This document shows, piece after piece, positions 35,369-47,255 of a stretch of DNA of 64,000 nt (its first letter is position 1; the number at the start of each line of letters is the position of its first letter). This DNA is from Allantophomopsis cytisporea (Eukaryota; Ascomycota; Leotiomycetes; Phacidiales; Phacidiaceae), in assembly GCA_024752435.1 (NCBI GenBank), contig CP103020.1, positions 1,116,001 to 1,180,000 on the forward strand, read 5' to 3'. The translations under genes and the position numbers were made by a program. The notes under the pieces are model-generated. The model did not search any database. It was not told the origin of the DNA and saw nothing but the letters and a program-made list of their open reading frames with translations.

Positions 35369-36053
35369 GACTTTACTTTTGCGTCTTTTTGCGTTTTTCT
35401 ATAAACTTCGTGTTATCGAGAGGTACGGAGTCACCGCTGAATACCTTTTTGATAGTGTACTTTTTTCTCTTTCTTTTCGGTTCAGATTTAAGATGGCTAT
35501 TTCGCGAGGGTATTTGGAGTTCCTGAAGTCATGACTCTGGTTTTTCCTGAGGCTTGAAACCAATGTTGGAGTACAGGACTACGGAAGACTTGGTACGATA
35601 ACAAATTCTCAACTTGTGCTACATATGCACAACTCAAGGACTTTAACATACACAATTACAATTGCTCGATTCTACATGGTTCCTTCAAATCGACTACGCA
35701 AAACTTTTCTTCTTTAGTCTTCTGTGGAAGTTGGCACTGTCGCTTCGGGTGGGTTCGGTTGGACTAGTATCACGTGACGTCCATGCTTAATAAAATTTCG
35801 AAGCTCTCACCTCCAATTATTTTACCAGTTGTGTGCGCGCTTCTCGAGAGGGTTAACAACTCTCTCCAAGCAAGCTGTCGCAGCATCCAAATATCCCACC
35901 ACCACGACGTCTTTACGCAGTGCGCACAGCGCACTTTCTCTTGTTTCTCATACTCTTAAACGACCAGCAGCAAGTCCTGTTGTCGCGAGTTTAGGCCTGC
36001 TTAATTGCACGGTTTATTTCACAACCACCACATCCTTCCAAAGAGTCAGGAAA
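35369..36053. other. Upstream region of OLA1 with an in-frame open extension
   Basis: Holds the promoter and leader of OLA1. From 35780 to 36053 the OLA1 frame stays open without an ATG and encodes about 90 residues with no Asp or Glu. A TTTTACCAG acceptor-like site lies at 35820-35828. Confidence 0.5.
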
Positions 36054-37569
36054 ATGCCTCCAAAGAAGGCCGCAAAAGAGGAGAAGGTCCTTTTGGGCCG
36101 TCCTGGTAACAGTTTGAAGAGTGGAATTGTACGTCTTGGATCCTGTCGCCCGCCTCTGACCCATGCTAACCTGTACCAAAGGTCGGTCTGGCCAATGTTG
36201 GAAAGTCTACCCTTTTCCAAGCAATCACAAAGTGTTCCCTCGGTAACCCAGCCGTACGTCACATCACCACCCTCCACCCATGCTGTCGACACTAGCTGAC
36301 CTCGTTTTAGAACTTCCCATATGCCACTATCGACCCAGAAGAGTCCCGTGTCATTGTTCCAGATGAGCGATACGACTGGCTTTGTGAGAAGTACAACCCA
36401 AAGTCCAGAGTACCAGCCAACTTGACTATTTACGATATTGCTGGTCTTACTCGTGGTGCCTCCACTGGAGCTGGTCTTGGTAACGCTTTCTTGTCTCACA
36501 TCCGTGCCGTCGATGCCATCTTCCAAGTAGTTAGATGCTTCGACGATGCCGAGATCATTCACGTTGAGGGTGATGTCGACCCAGTTCGTGATTTAGACAT
36601 CATCAGCGAGGAGTTGAGAATCAAGGATATTGAATTCGTGACCAAGGCACTCGAGAACCAGAAGAAGCTCACCCGAAGAGGTGGTCAGAGCTTGGAAATG
36701 AAGAAGCTCAGAGAGGAGGAGGCTACCATTGAAAAGGTTCTTGCCCTCCTTGAGGGTGGTGGTGATGTCCGAAAGGGCAACTGGTCTCCAAAGGAGGTAC
36801 GTAATCATGATCATCGATCACTTCTCTTCTTCCTTCTTCTATTCCTATCAACATGATGATACAAGGCCAGGAGGCCTATAATCCCAGCTCGTCGAAAAAG
36901 TACTTCACCTAAACGCAGAAGCACTATGAGATAAGAAACACGTTCTGATTGATAAATCTTCTTTCAATTTAACATGATTTTTGTATCTTGTTTTTGTACT
37001 AACGAGTTGATAATCAGGTTGAGGTCATCAACCCTCTTTTCCTCTTGACTGCTAAGCCAGTTGTCTACCTTGTCAACTTGAGCGAGAAGGACTATATCCG
37101 CAAGAAGAACAAGCATCTTCCAAGAATCGCAGAGTGGCTCAAGGAGCACGGAGCTGGTGACCCAGTCCTCCCAATCTCTATCTGCCTTGAGGAGCGTCTT
37201 ACCCGCTTCGAGACTGAGGCCGAGGCCAACGAAGAGCTTAAGAACCTTGGTGTTACCTCTGCTCTTCCAAAGGTCGTTACCACTATGCGAAAGGTCCTGG
37301 ACCTTGGTTCTTTCTTCACTTGCGGTGCTGATGAGGTTCGCCAATGGACAATCAGAAATGGTACTAAAGCTCCTCAAGCTGCAGGAGTCATTCACGGTGA
37401 CTTCGAGAAGACTTTTATTCAGGCTATTGTCTACAACTTCTCATTGCTCAAGGAATTGGGTGACGAGGCTGAGATTAAGGCAAAGGGAAAGATTATGACC
37501 AAAGGAAAGGACTATGTTATTCAGGATGGTGACATATGCCTCTTCAAGGCTGGAGCAGCCAAGTCGTAG
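36054..37569 (+). CDS. OLA1: Obg-like ATPase 1 (YchF/OLA1 family)
   Basis: OLA1/YchF is a TRAFAC P-loop protein that prefers ATP to GTP and is linked to ribosome function and stress responses. Exons 36054-36128, 36182-36253, 36311-36796 and 37018-37569 give 394 aa, the same length I know for yeast Ola1. The P-loop is GLANVGKST, split from the N-terminus by intron 1. The switch II region reads IYDIAGLTRGAST. The NKxD motif is replaced by NLSE (VYLVNLSEKDY), the change that alters base specificity. A coiled-coil insert (ELRIKDIEFVTKALENQKKL) and the C-terminal TGS domain (FFTCGADEVRQWTIRNGTKA ... IQDGDICLFK) follow. The start MPPKKAAKEEK is typical. The third intron (221 bp) is long. An open, acid-free frame runs on upstream. 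Confidence 0.95.
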
Positions 37570-38116
37570 ATAAATCGAATACCTGTTGAAAATCTCGAAC
37601 TTGAAGCTATTGACGTCAATGGAATTTGTGAAGTGCCGATGTGACATACACGCAACCAAGAATACTCATGTTTCTGCTATGATCAAGGATATCTCCACAT
37701 AGCTATCTTGCTCCTGAAGACTTGTGTCGTTCATATACCTGAAGAGATCTAATATCTCTTTGAAAGTTGATCTGTATGTAATGTTAGATTCCATATGGGG
37801 TGCCATGACAGGTGATCAGCACAGTCAGCTCCTACTGTGCAAGCACATCCTATAGATGATGTACACTGTTTCGTTAACGCAGTGCCTTCTGAATCGGCAT
37901 CATAATTCACAAGATTTATGGTTCAATATGATATTGGGAGATCCTAGTACAGTGTAGCGTCTGTTGTTATACACTTACAAGTGCTACCAGACTGGATATC
38001 GCAGGTATCACAGCAAATAGAAGTGGCTCCCATAATATGTTGAAGTGAGTGCTTGTCACATAGAGCGAGCTTAAGCATAGCCAATTGCATTTATATCTAT
38101 AACCCTACACGTCACA
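37570..38116. other. 3'-3' intergenic spacer
   Basis: Convergent gap between OLA1 and the alpha/beta hydrolase gene. AT-rich, nothing recognised. Confidence 0.5.
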
Positions 38117-39088
38117 TTAAGGTCGATTTGCATTCCTTAACATTCGACGTACCCACTTCGAACGAGTTTCTTTCGCAGTTACAAACAACTGAGCATCCGG
38201 GACAAGTAAGTCGAATCCCTGAAATCCATCAGCCCAAACGTGTAATTCCGCTGCGACGCCACATTCCCACAACATAGTCGCATACTTGACAGCTTCATCC
38301 CGGAAGGCTTCTGCATCACCAACATCGATGAATGTTGGTGGCAAGTTGGAAAGATCAGTGGCACGCGAAGGGGCTGCGTATATGCTCACATCATTTGTGC
38401 CACGTCGATGATCAAGGAGACATGTCCATCCAGTAATATTACTGCCCCGACTCCAAGATCCTTCCCCAACGTATTGATGGCTGGACACGGTGCGGCTGCG
38501 ATCGTCAAGCATAGGACAAATGAGGATCTGAGCACATAATGGAGGTCCTCCTTGGTCTCTGTTCATGAGAGCAGTTCCTGCAGCAAGACCTCCATCAGCG
38601 GATGATCCTGCAATCATCAGTTGATTCGGATTGATGCCTAGCTCTTGCGTATGTTTCTGCATCCATTGAAGTGCTACAAAACAGTCCTCGAGTGGTGCTG
38701 GATCAGGATGCTCTGGAGGAAGATGATAATCCACCGTAACGCAAATTGCATTGTGCTTTTCCACCCAGTCAAGGACAGTTCCAATGCCCAAGAAGCGATT
38801 TCCAGCAATCATACCCCCTCCGTGAGTGAAAAGTATTCCCGGACAAGTGTCTCCAACTGATGGGTTATTTTGAGGTCGGATGATGGATATGGTGATTTCT
38901 CCTCGTGGACTAGTGATTTTTCGTTCTTCATTCGTGACTTTGCGCCCAGCAAGTGCTTGTTCGCTGCTGGGTGCAGACTTTTCTCGCACGAACCCAATCA
39001 TATCATTGGTTACTGTCGAAGAGAATCCCAAAGCTGCAAGAGCTGGGCCTAACTCAGGATCGTATGGTGGACGGGGAACTGAAGACAT
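38117..39088 (-). CDS. HSL-type alpha/beta hydrolase with altered catalytic motifs
   Basis: A single exon of 323 aa with an intact frame. It belongs to the hormone-sensitive-lipase-like esterases: the oxyanion-hole motif HGGG is at 89-92 and the expected acid, Asp264, is in AFRDEA. The nucleophile elbow reads AGSSADGG. Ser163 is present, but the Gly that normally follows two residues later (GxSxG) is Asp165. In the last motif these enzymes normally have GFHGF, with the catalytic His. Here it reads DGFQGFD, with Gln290. Each difference can arise from one base change. The protein may be inactive, may have a changed role, or may use another His. HSL-type fungal enzymes often act on short esters or secondary-metabolite lactones. 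No neighbour hints at a pathway, and no signal peptide is visible. Confidence 0.85.
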   Translation of the reverse strand: MSSVPRPPYDPELGPALAALGFSSTVTNDMIGFVREKSAPSSEQALAGRKVTNEERKITSPRGEITISIIRPQNNPSVGDTCPGILFTHGGGMIAGNRFLGIGTVLDWVEKHNAICVTVDYHLPPEHPDPAPLEDCFVALQWMQKHTQELGINPNQLMIAGSSADGGLAAGTALMNRDQGGPPLCAQILICPMLDDRSRTVSSHQYVGEGSWSRGSNITGWTCLLDHRRGTNDVSIYAAPSRATDLSNLPPTFIDVGDAEAFRDEAVKYATMLWECGVAAELHVWADGFQGFDLLVPDAQLFVTAKETRSKWVRRMLRNANRP

Positions 39089-41462
39089 CGAAGCTTATAT
39101 ACGCTTGAAAGCGAACGACACAAGTAACAAACTCAATTGAGAGCGCAATGACAGATATATACGAACTTTCAGCAAAGTCACCTCTTGAGAAAAGAAAAGT
39201 CTATATACAAGATGACTGAGAGTCAGTCTAATCTCATTATCCTTGCGATAATAGTATTATGTTCACTTCGCGTTCGCGTTCGCGTTTGCCAAGTTAGCGG
39301 CTTTAGAATCGCCATTGAAGGGCAGAAATTCGCTCACCTAATCAAATCAATCCCCGGAAATAATCAGCCTGCACAATAGTGAAGGCTCCTTGAGTCTCCC
39401 GTTTTGTTCCTTTTGAAACCTTGAATATTTTACTTGGAAATCTTGAGCAATCCCCAAAAAAATGTGTAATGATCACAAAAGCACCAGGATCGTGCTGTCC
39501 CAGAAGAGATATCACCAAGTCGGGAATTTTGCATAGAATGCCAAGAAACTGTCAAGTGCTCAAATTTCCACCATTCGAAGTATCACAAGATCTGTGAAGT
39601 CGCCTGAGACAGTCAATGACATGCTCATAATTAGAGAATGCTTTTTGATTAGCTCTTCCGACCAATGTTGTCAGCAGTTATAAAAATGTCGAAATTGTCC
39701 ATCTTTGTGTCATCCAATGTCGTTGATAGTGAGAAGTCAAGCAATAGTGGACTCGATTTTCAAGTTTATGATCTAAGATCTGTTGGCTGAAACAATGGCA
39801 TCCACCCCCTTTAGTCCGTAGAACTAAGCGATGGGAACCTCGTAGTTTTTTTTTTCTTCAGCCTCATGCTCTTATATAGAAGCAATTGTACAATGCAATG
39901 AGAACAGAGAAGGCGGAAAGTAAGGGTTAAGACACATAGTTGGTTTGAGGCATCAACTCATTATATTTTTGCAATCCATGACCATGATAGTAATGAGACG
40001 TGACTTGAGGATTGAGCAAGTTGTCTTGAGCAAGTATAGACGACTTGCTCAAGGAGCTGTCACTATGTCGAGTAAAGGGCTTTCGGGGTCGCTTTGAAAG
40101 GCCAGGCTAGTTATCTCTGTGGACCATGAAATGCAACAGATAGTCTTCTTATTGATGTTCTGTAAGGTGTAAATTTCTACATCGAAGCTTATTGGGAAAG
40201 GCAATGAGGCTTACGAGCGTTGAGAGCCATAAATATACATGACAAAAAGGCAGTATCTCAACTAAGCAGGATCCACTCTCTTGACGCTGTACTGAATGGG
40301 CAATCGATGTCGCTGTCTCATCAGCGGGTTTTAACAAGATGTGGAGATTGGGAAACGTTGTGATATCGGAAAGCGCTCAATATCTTCGTCCTATGAGTTC
40401 ACGGCTTTGACGTCCAAGATAGTCACCACATCTGAGATGCTTCTCATTTCACTATGCTTAATTAACAAGACTAGAACTTGATGTATTGAAGTATACCCTG
40501 ACCTACCTAGAATTGCACATTGTACAACTACTTGTGCTTTCCTTGTATGCGCAACTTAGTATCATTAAATCCTTTGTTTTCGGTCTCAAAGTTCAAGGTC
40601 AAATGACGAAATTGTGTTATATATCACGTTCGATCCATGACGATACTAGTTAGTTCACTTATCTCTAACCAACATGTCATTGATAACGCTGCAATTACAA
40701 CGCCTCAAGACGTTATTTCTTTCTAGTTCTTATCCCCTCGGTATAATAGGTTTATGTTGACTCTGATTTTGAGGATAGTCATGCTCTATTGTCCGACTCT
40801 AAGAACAATTCGAGATCGGCAGGCGATTTAAAACTTCGGGATAATGTAGGGTGTTTTGACAAGTCCTCCGAGCTAGATCTTCCCACGTTAATAATCTTAA
40901 ATAACGTGTACTCTATCATTCTCCTACGATATTCATGCACAAGTAGTGCTACTATAATCCGCTCAACCTCCCTCATCTGTGGCCATTAGCATAGAGAAGG
41001 TTTAAATGACAGATGGCTGACAAGATCATCCGCTTTAATATCCTGAGAAAATAGTATATATTCTGATATGTTTGCTGAAAGGCATACAAAGTGTATGTAA
41101 GAACAGAGCTGTAATAAAATCGGCAACTGGTATTATAGAATGCTACTTACATATCGTAAGCTTCAAGATTGAGTTAGACTCAAAGAAGCTTAATGAGATT
41201 TCACCACACTTCATAAAGAGGGATTCATACACGTACACAATGACTGGAAGTGGTTTGGGTATCTAGTTGCAACACGCTCAGCGTGAATGATTTTTCAAAG
41301 TTCACAAATGCACGAGATATACCAAAAGAACGCCTATACTATACTTTTAATTCTTTTTCAGAAGCGCGCAGATATAGATCCGCCAGCACCAACAACTCCA
41401 CAAAATACCACGGCTTAATCTACGTCTGTAAGAAGTAAGCTGGGCTATTTGAATCCCAAAAA
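39089..41462. other. Long intergenic spacer
   Basis: A 2.4-kb AT-rich stretch. It contains a short (TTCGCG)3 run at 39267-39286 and a poly-T run near 39848. Open frames here are all under 70 codons and have no recognisable motif. No transposon terminal repeats were found by eye. Confidence 0.45.
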
Positions 41463-42353
41463 TCAATCCTCTTCCTCCTCGTCAGCAGCGACGACTTCAT
41501 CAACTTCTTCAAGATCATCGTCGGCGGGTACAGTTCCACCCTTGACGGCCTTAGCTTTGCTCGCAGGTGCATCAGCTTCCGCTTCATCCTCGGCGGCAGA
41601 GTCCTCTTCGTCTTCGACGCCATCGTCGTCTGGGACATTGGCGCCGTTCTCCTCATCGTCTTCAACTTCATCCTCGTCAGCCGGGATTGCGTCAGCTGAT
41701 ACTGGGCCCGTCTTGCGCTTCTTTACGGGAGGAGCTGCATCTGATAGCCGTCAGTTTCAATGTAACAATTATACGAGCTGCAGATTTTAGAATGTGGGGA
41801 AATGACGAATATCATATTCCAAATAAAATAAAATGGAATGGCATGGCATGACATGGCATGAAATGAAATGAAATAAGATTGAAAGATGAAGTTGAATGTC
41901 TTGCGCGGTGCTGATCATATGCAAGGATGATGATAAATCGCGCAGGGCAAAGTATACCTTCAGCATCACCATCCTCATCTGCATCTTCATCGTCCTCCTC
42001 TTCTTCATCCTCAGTAGCACCGGCGTCTCCTTCTTCGACGTCTGAGTCTTCGTACCTATACGTAGTTCGTGCGTCAGCGATTAATTCTCTTATATAGTGA
42101 TGTCATTGCGACCGTCACTATCATCAGCGCACCGATTGTCGCAAGCCGTACCATCATAACAGCATCCCATCAATAACCTTGTCTTTGGAAGCTGTAGCTT
42201 GAAAAGGACTTTTCAATTGAAGAAACGATGCGCTGATTGATTTGGTGGTGTTTTGGTGTTACGGTGTTCTACTCACTCTTCTTCTTCTTCGCCCTCGCTA
42301 TCAGAGGGTAGAGCGACGAGCTCTTCATCTTGCTTTCTCTTGCGGGTAGACAT
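41463..42353 (-). CDS. Small highly acidic nuclear-type protein
   Basis: Exons 42353-42277, 42055-41958 and 41734-41463 join in phase to 148 aa. The N-terminus MSTRKRKQDEELVALPSD is basic, then nearly half the remaining residues are Asp or Glu, in runs such as TEDEEEEDDEDADEDGD. A basic patch APPVKKRKTG near residue 60 looks like a nuclear localisation signal. Similar short acidic proteins act as histone chaperones or chromatin factors, but there is no diagnostic domain here, so the function is unknown. A long purine tract and a (TTTGG)n repeat lie just upstream. Phase-perfect splicing at three exons supports the model. Confidence 0.75.
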
Positions 42354-42498
42354 GATAGCAATTGGATGCAAGATGAGGTTTCAAAAATGGGTAGATAATT
42401 ATATATGTAGGAGAGATGTGGATGAAGAGTTTGAAGATAACAAGCTGAATATTTGTGGTGACGGAGAGAGAGAGTGAGTGGGTGTTGGGATAAGGTGA

Positions 42499-42529
42499 GG
42501 TTTGGTTTGGTTTGGTTTGGTTTGGTTTG
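42499..42529. repeat. (TTTGG)n pentanucleotide microsatellite
   Basis: Five exact copies of TTTGG plus a near copy, about 150 bp upstream of the acidic-protein start codon. Confidence 0.9.
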
Positions 42530-42622
42530 TGATGGAGGGCGAGCGAGAATGCGAGGTTGGGGACTGGGCTGGGTTCACAACAAGAAGTGTTACTGTGAGG
42601 TAAGGTGTTCTCAAACGCGGTC

Positions 42623-42678
42623 GGGGAGGGGGGGAGGAGGAGGAGGAGGAGGAGGAGGGAAAGAGAGAGGGAGAGGGA
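42623..42678. repeat. Uninterrupted 56-nt polypurine tract
   Basis: Only A and G occur across 56 nt, including seven GGA triplets. Such mirror-like purine tracts can form triplex DNA and often act as nucleosome-poor promoter elements. Confidence 0.85.
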
Positions 42679-44170
42679 TAGGGAGAGAAATGAGGAGGGA
42701 TGATGGGGAAAGAGTTGAGGGAAGAGGTCATAGGTACCGTTCCTTACCTTGCCTCGACTCGGAGTTAGCTGAATATTCATGTATGTAGGTACAAAGGTAC
42801 GTCCATACATCCATCCATCCATACATCCATCCACCAGCAAGTAAGCAACAAACATTACGAATTAGCTACATCCGATCATCACCTGGAGAAACAAACTCCT
42901 TGATCCTGTTCTCGTTACATAGGTACAATCCGGTCTAATCAACACCGAGCTAGAACCTTCACGGCTTCGGAATACTGGGGAGAGGGATGAGAAACAGCTG
43001 TATTGGTAGAGTCCGGTCTGGCATACTTGGTATATTCCATTCTTAACGTCCTTCTTTCGTACAGTGGTACCTCATTCATCATCACCACACCTAACCTTGA
43101 ACGGTAGAGTACATACATACCTCTTATTATTGACGCCATCCTAGGCAAGGTACCTTACCTATCTGCTCTCCTTATGTATTCATGTACAGTGTACAGCAGC
43201 ATCATCATCTACGACTTAGATATGAGGGGTGTGCATACTCTCTCTGGTAACAGATCTTCTATTTCTCTAGGTACCTAAGAGCAAGCACAGCTATCCAGCC
43301 AGCCATCCATCTCATTCCAAACATTCTGCTGGATGGGATAACGACCAGGCCAGTTCTCACGCACACCCATTTACCACCATATGCGGACCCCAATACGACA
43401 CTCACGCACATGGATTGTGGTACTACAAGTACGTACTGTGTACGGAGTACACACCGATTCATGCTTACTGTACGCTCATGCTCCAACCTCGCCTCGACGG
43501 TGCAAATAAACATACTGCCTTGTAATTTGTAGTACAAAAGCAGGGATGTCCCGAGCTCCAGCCTGGGCGCCGAGGGAGGGACGCTCAGGTCGTTTAGTGA
43601 CCGCTGTCGTCACTATCGACAAGTATTGCCCTGGACGCCCTCGTCAAAGTACATGCTAAATGCTCCACCCTGTGCGCTCACCTGCAAATCCCCAATGACC
43701 GATCTTCTTTCTCATCCGTGCATGTCAATTTCAAACACAGATGGGCTATGGATTACTGACAGCAGCTGATACCCGCTTGATACCAAAGTCTCACGGTTGA
43801 CAGCACATATTTTGCGGAACAGAGCTCTGTCGTTTGGTGGTCATCTTGGTCCTCTACCATTTTTCGCCTTGCTGGATTTCTGGATTTCTGGATTTCAGTC
43901 TTTCTCATCTATGGATGAGTACTTCCTTGATGATTTCTGTACTCAATACTAGTGGTGTTCTACGGGTACCTTCTCACATGCTTATGTTTCGCTTGTTGCC
44001 CATGCAAAATCTCTTTGCGTACCAGTCACAGCATAGCAGACAAGATCCGTTGCATCATCAAGATCGGCACTAGAGACAGACACCTCTCCGATCAACATGC
44101 CACTGCAATCCTAAGCAAACCCCTCACAGTTCTGCTTTCCGGGGTAGTAGAGTAGAGCAGAACCAATGGA

Positions 44171-44199
44171 GTGTGTGTGTGTGTGTGTGGGTGTGTGTG
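44171..44199. repeat. (GT)n dinucleotide microsatellite
   Basis: About fourteen GT units with one GG interruption. Confidence 0.9.
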
Positions 44200-44508
44200 C
44201 ATTTTATGACAAAGCAAGTTACAGCCCATCCTTCCATAGCCACGACAAGCAGTTACGCACCAGGTACATTTAAACTTATTATTCTAGTCCCCATCATTAC
44301 ATGCTTTCTAGGGATGTTATCCAATTAAGAAGCTGGCAAGGTGTCTTCGCCATTTGGAAAGGACAACGACCAATAGTAAACTCCCCCTGAATTTTATAAA
44401 CCTCCCATCAACTCCATTCCAGTCTCTCCTGTCACCATGCACACAGAACGCCTCTATCCCGAATACCATAGTGAATTATAAACTCCTGACAATCAGAGCC
44501 CCAGATAT

Positions 44509-46705
44509 TCAAGCCTCCTCCCAATCGTTAATCTCAGTATCTTCCTCTTCAACCTCACTTAACAAAGCATTTCCAGCATCACTGCCAGCGATACTGCTAC
44601 CATGAAGGTCACTGCCAACATCTGAAGAAACGACACTCGCAGCACGAGAAGTAACTCTGCTAGTAGCAGCACTGCCCAACTTGTTCTTCGTATTGAAAAG
44701 AGCAGTAATGGAATCGTAGTTGATCCTCTTACTCCAGGCTCTCTCCTTCATAGCAGCCGTAGCAGCAGCAGCAGGGCTCTCCGCAACCTCCGTCTGAGCT
44801 TCTCCAATCCTGGGCTTTTTCTTGCGTTTTCTGGTGGCCTTTGGTGGACCAGCAGCCGCTCGTTCTGCCTTGTGTCTCTTCTCCTGTTGTTTGTGCAACC
44901 AGTCCTTATTCTCGTTGTACCATATCTTCTCTTTGAAACTAGCCTCGGCCTCCGAAAGAATACAGAACTTGACCTCATCATCGTTGGCGAATTCATCTTC
45001 TCCAATGTGAACATCCATTGAGATTTGCTTCTGGGGGTTATTGCTCGCCTCAAACATAGATATAATGCGTGCACGAGCTTCGCCAGTTTCGAAAGCAAGA
45101 GCGTGTTCACGAGTGTTTGGGTCAGCAATTGATTGCTGTATCTTCTTGGAGGCATCCTCTATCTCCGCCTCGATCTCCTTTCGGAGAGCCTGTTCGTCGG
45201 CTTCCCAATCTTCATCGTGTTCATCGGCAGCTTCCGCCTCGGATTCCTCGGGACTTGGAATGACATCATCACCACCATGCTGCATTGCGAGTGAGTCAAG
45301 TGCAACCTCTGGGTTGAGAAGCGATGGGTCAATGGGTATCTCATTCTCCTGTTTTTTCTGCTCTGTTTCCTTTGAGGCGGGTTTTGGTGGGATAACAAAG
45401 CCATCTGCATCTCGTGGGTAAGTGACCGGTGGAGTGCCTTCAAGCGCGGGAGTAACGGAGGTTGCTGCATTAGAAGTTCGAGGTCGACCCGATATTGCAG
45501 TTTCGTCTTCCTCTCCATCATCTTCCTCTTCATCATCGCCCGGTAGAACGGGTCGTTTGCGCTTCCTAGTCTTTCTTGTTTTCTTCCACTCCTCAGTCTG
45601 CTGATAAAATGCTGGTGGATCATGAGCGGCTTCTAAGAAGTCATTCTGCAAGAACTCCTCAACAGTCAAAGAACTACTTGCTGTCTCTTTGAACTCATCA
45701 AGACGCTTTTGAACGGTGGCAGTGGTGACTTTGACAATGTATGTCACTTCCTGAACAGTCCGACGATAGTTGTACATTCGCGCAGCCAAGATCAGACATG
45801 CACCACAGACTCCAGAAGGACGACGACCTGTAATCATCCAATCCTTTTGCATTCTTCTGACCAATCGACAAGCTTGCTCGGCAATTTTATCGGTATCATC
45901 TCCAAAGTCAAGTTTCATAGCGAATCGGTAGATCAAGTCCTCAGGTAGTTGAAGTTCGACTGGCTTGTCACTGATAGGAACGGCTTTGAAAAGCGCTTTG
46001 TAGACATGGCCAAGCTTGAACACGTTGATCTGATGATGATCAGATAGTGTATAAAATCCTAGTGGGGAATCTTACATTTCGGTTGTCAGCAAAGTCCATG
46101 AGCATGACTCTGCATGGACTTGTCATTCGGCATGCTGCATACAAGCAAACTGCTGCGACTGTATCAATGCGTCGACCTTGGATGAAGTTATTGTTCGATG
46201 CGAGTCTGAAGATTGAATGGGCGTGTCCCAGTGTGGATTCGGAGATTCGAAGACTGTTGGCAATACCGGTCATCAATTGTTTACCTAGACCGCGTCAATT
46301 ATCTTTCGAATACGAAGGACTTGGTTTGTTACCTTCACGTTGACTTCTTTCACGGTCTTCCGATGCTCCGGCTCTTCTGAAAGCTGGTCCCATAGATCTT
46401 GCACCACCCTGATCAGCACCAATGAAGCTACCTTGAACGACAGCAGCACCACTTGAACTTTCTCCAAATTGAATTTCTGCAACAATGTTTGACTCATCAA
46501 CAATAGAACCACAGGAGGTACAGTAGCCATCTTCGATCTTCGGTGTGGTACATGCAGGATTAGGACAAAGTCTTCGAGGTTTGGCAACTGGCGGTTTGCT
46601 AATAGCACCTGGACCTCTAACTGGAGGGGGATTTCGAATTGGTTTTATGCCTCTTGAGAGAGCATTTGGTCGCCGAGTTGGCGGGACTTTTGGGATTGGC
46701 GGCAT
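44509..46705 (-). CDS. BRF1: TFIIIB subunit Brf1 (TFIIB-related factor)
   Basis: Brf1 recruits RNA polymerase III to tRNA, 5S and other class III genes together with TBP and Bdp1. Exons 46705-46333, 46284-46076 and 46029-44509 give 700 aa. After a Pro/Arg-rich 40-residue leader there is a zinc ribbon with Cys47, Cys52, Cys62 and Cys65. Two TFIIB-type cyclin folds follow: GKQLMTGIANSLRISE ... GRRIDTVAAVCLYAACRM and INVFKLGHVYK ... TGRRPSGVCGACLILAARM. The C-terminal half holds acidic Brf1 homology regions. One contains EVKFCILSEAEASFKEKIWYN, the TBP/Bdp1-binding homology block II. Another is KRINYDSITALF. The sequence ends with Ser/Ala-rich text and an acidic tail, DTEINDWEEA. The ATG at 46705 directly precedes the leader. 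Confidence 0.95.
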
Positions 46706-47255
46706 CGTGTGCTCAGTCAAGCTCCGATGAGCTATTTGACAATGTGACCGCTCTCAATGCGAAGTGCGAGGGCTTATTCGAAGCAAGTTATGAGAACCGT
46801 AGCAAAAATATCGCGATAAGACAGCTTTCGATGTGGGGTGTTGTGGTTATCGTAAAGTCGGGGCTATGCGTGGTGTTGAGGTGAATGTGAAATTGAATTG
46901 ATATGAGTTTTGGGGGTTTGGCGTAGCGGTAAGTTCTGTGGGAAGTCAACGGGGGTCGCTTATTGGGATCAAGTCCAAAGTAGCCTATGCGATTATGGAT
47001 TTTTTGTGATTTTTTTCGCTACGTTTTTGTGCTTAGCCGAGTGTAAGATTTCATTTTCTTAAAAGCTTGCACTGTGTATTTATTGAGGTGCATGTACAGT
47101 AGCGAAAATTTTGCAGTCACCTTAACTAAAGTGAAAACAAATTAAATTAAAATAAACCATGCCGCAACTATGTGCTCTCTGCTGTTAATCAACAACAAAA
47201 GAAACGCAACATGATTAAGTCTTATCTTGCATGGGCAAGGTCGACAAAAGTTTAC
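46706..47255. other. Intergenic spacer
   Basis: Promoter side of BRF1 and downstream flank of tRNA-Tyr. T-rich runs near 47000-47030. No gene seen. Confidence 0.5.

Larger units (their letters stand above)
42354..44508. other. Long intergenic spacer rich in simple repeats
   Basis: The upstream region of the acidic-protein gene and 3' flank of BRF1. It carries a TTTGG repeat, an unbroken purine tract, a CATC-type tetranucleotide array (42802-42833), a GT repeat and several TAGGTACC elements (42731, 43148, 43268). No coding frame is credible. Confidence 0.6.

Noticed and set aside
39089..41462. Possible transposon or RIP-decayed element in the long AT-rich gap
   Set aside because: I could not find terminal repeats, target duplications or any transposase-like frame. 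Base composition alone is not enough.
42325..42855. Minus-strand 176-codon frame upstream of the acidic protein
   Set aside because: Its translation is Ser/Leu/Pro runs made by the purine and TTTGG repeats, and it overlaps the real first exon in another frame.
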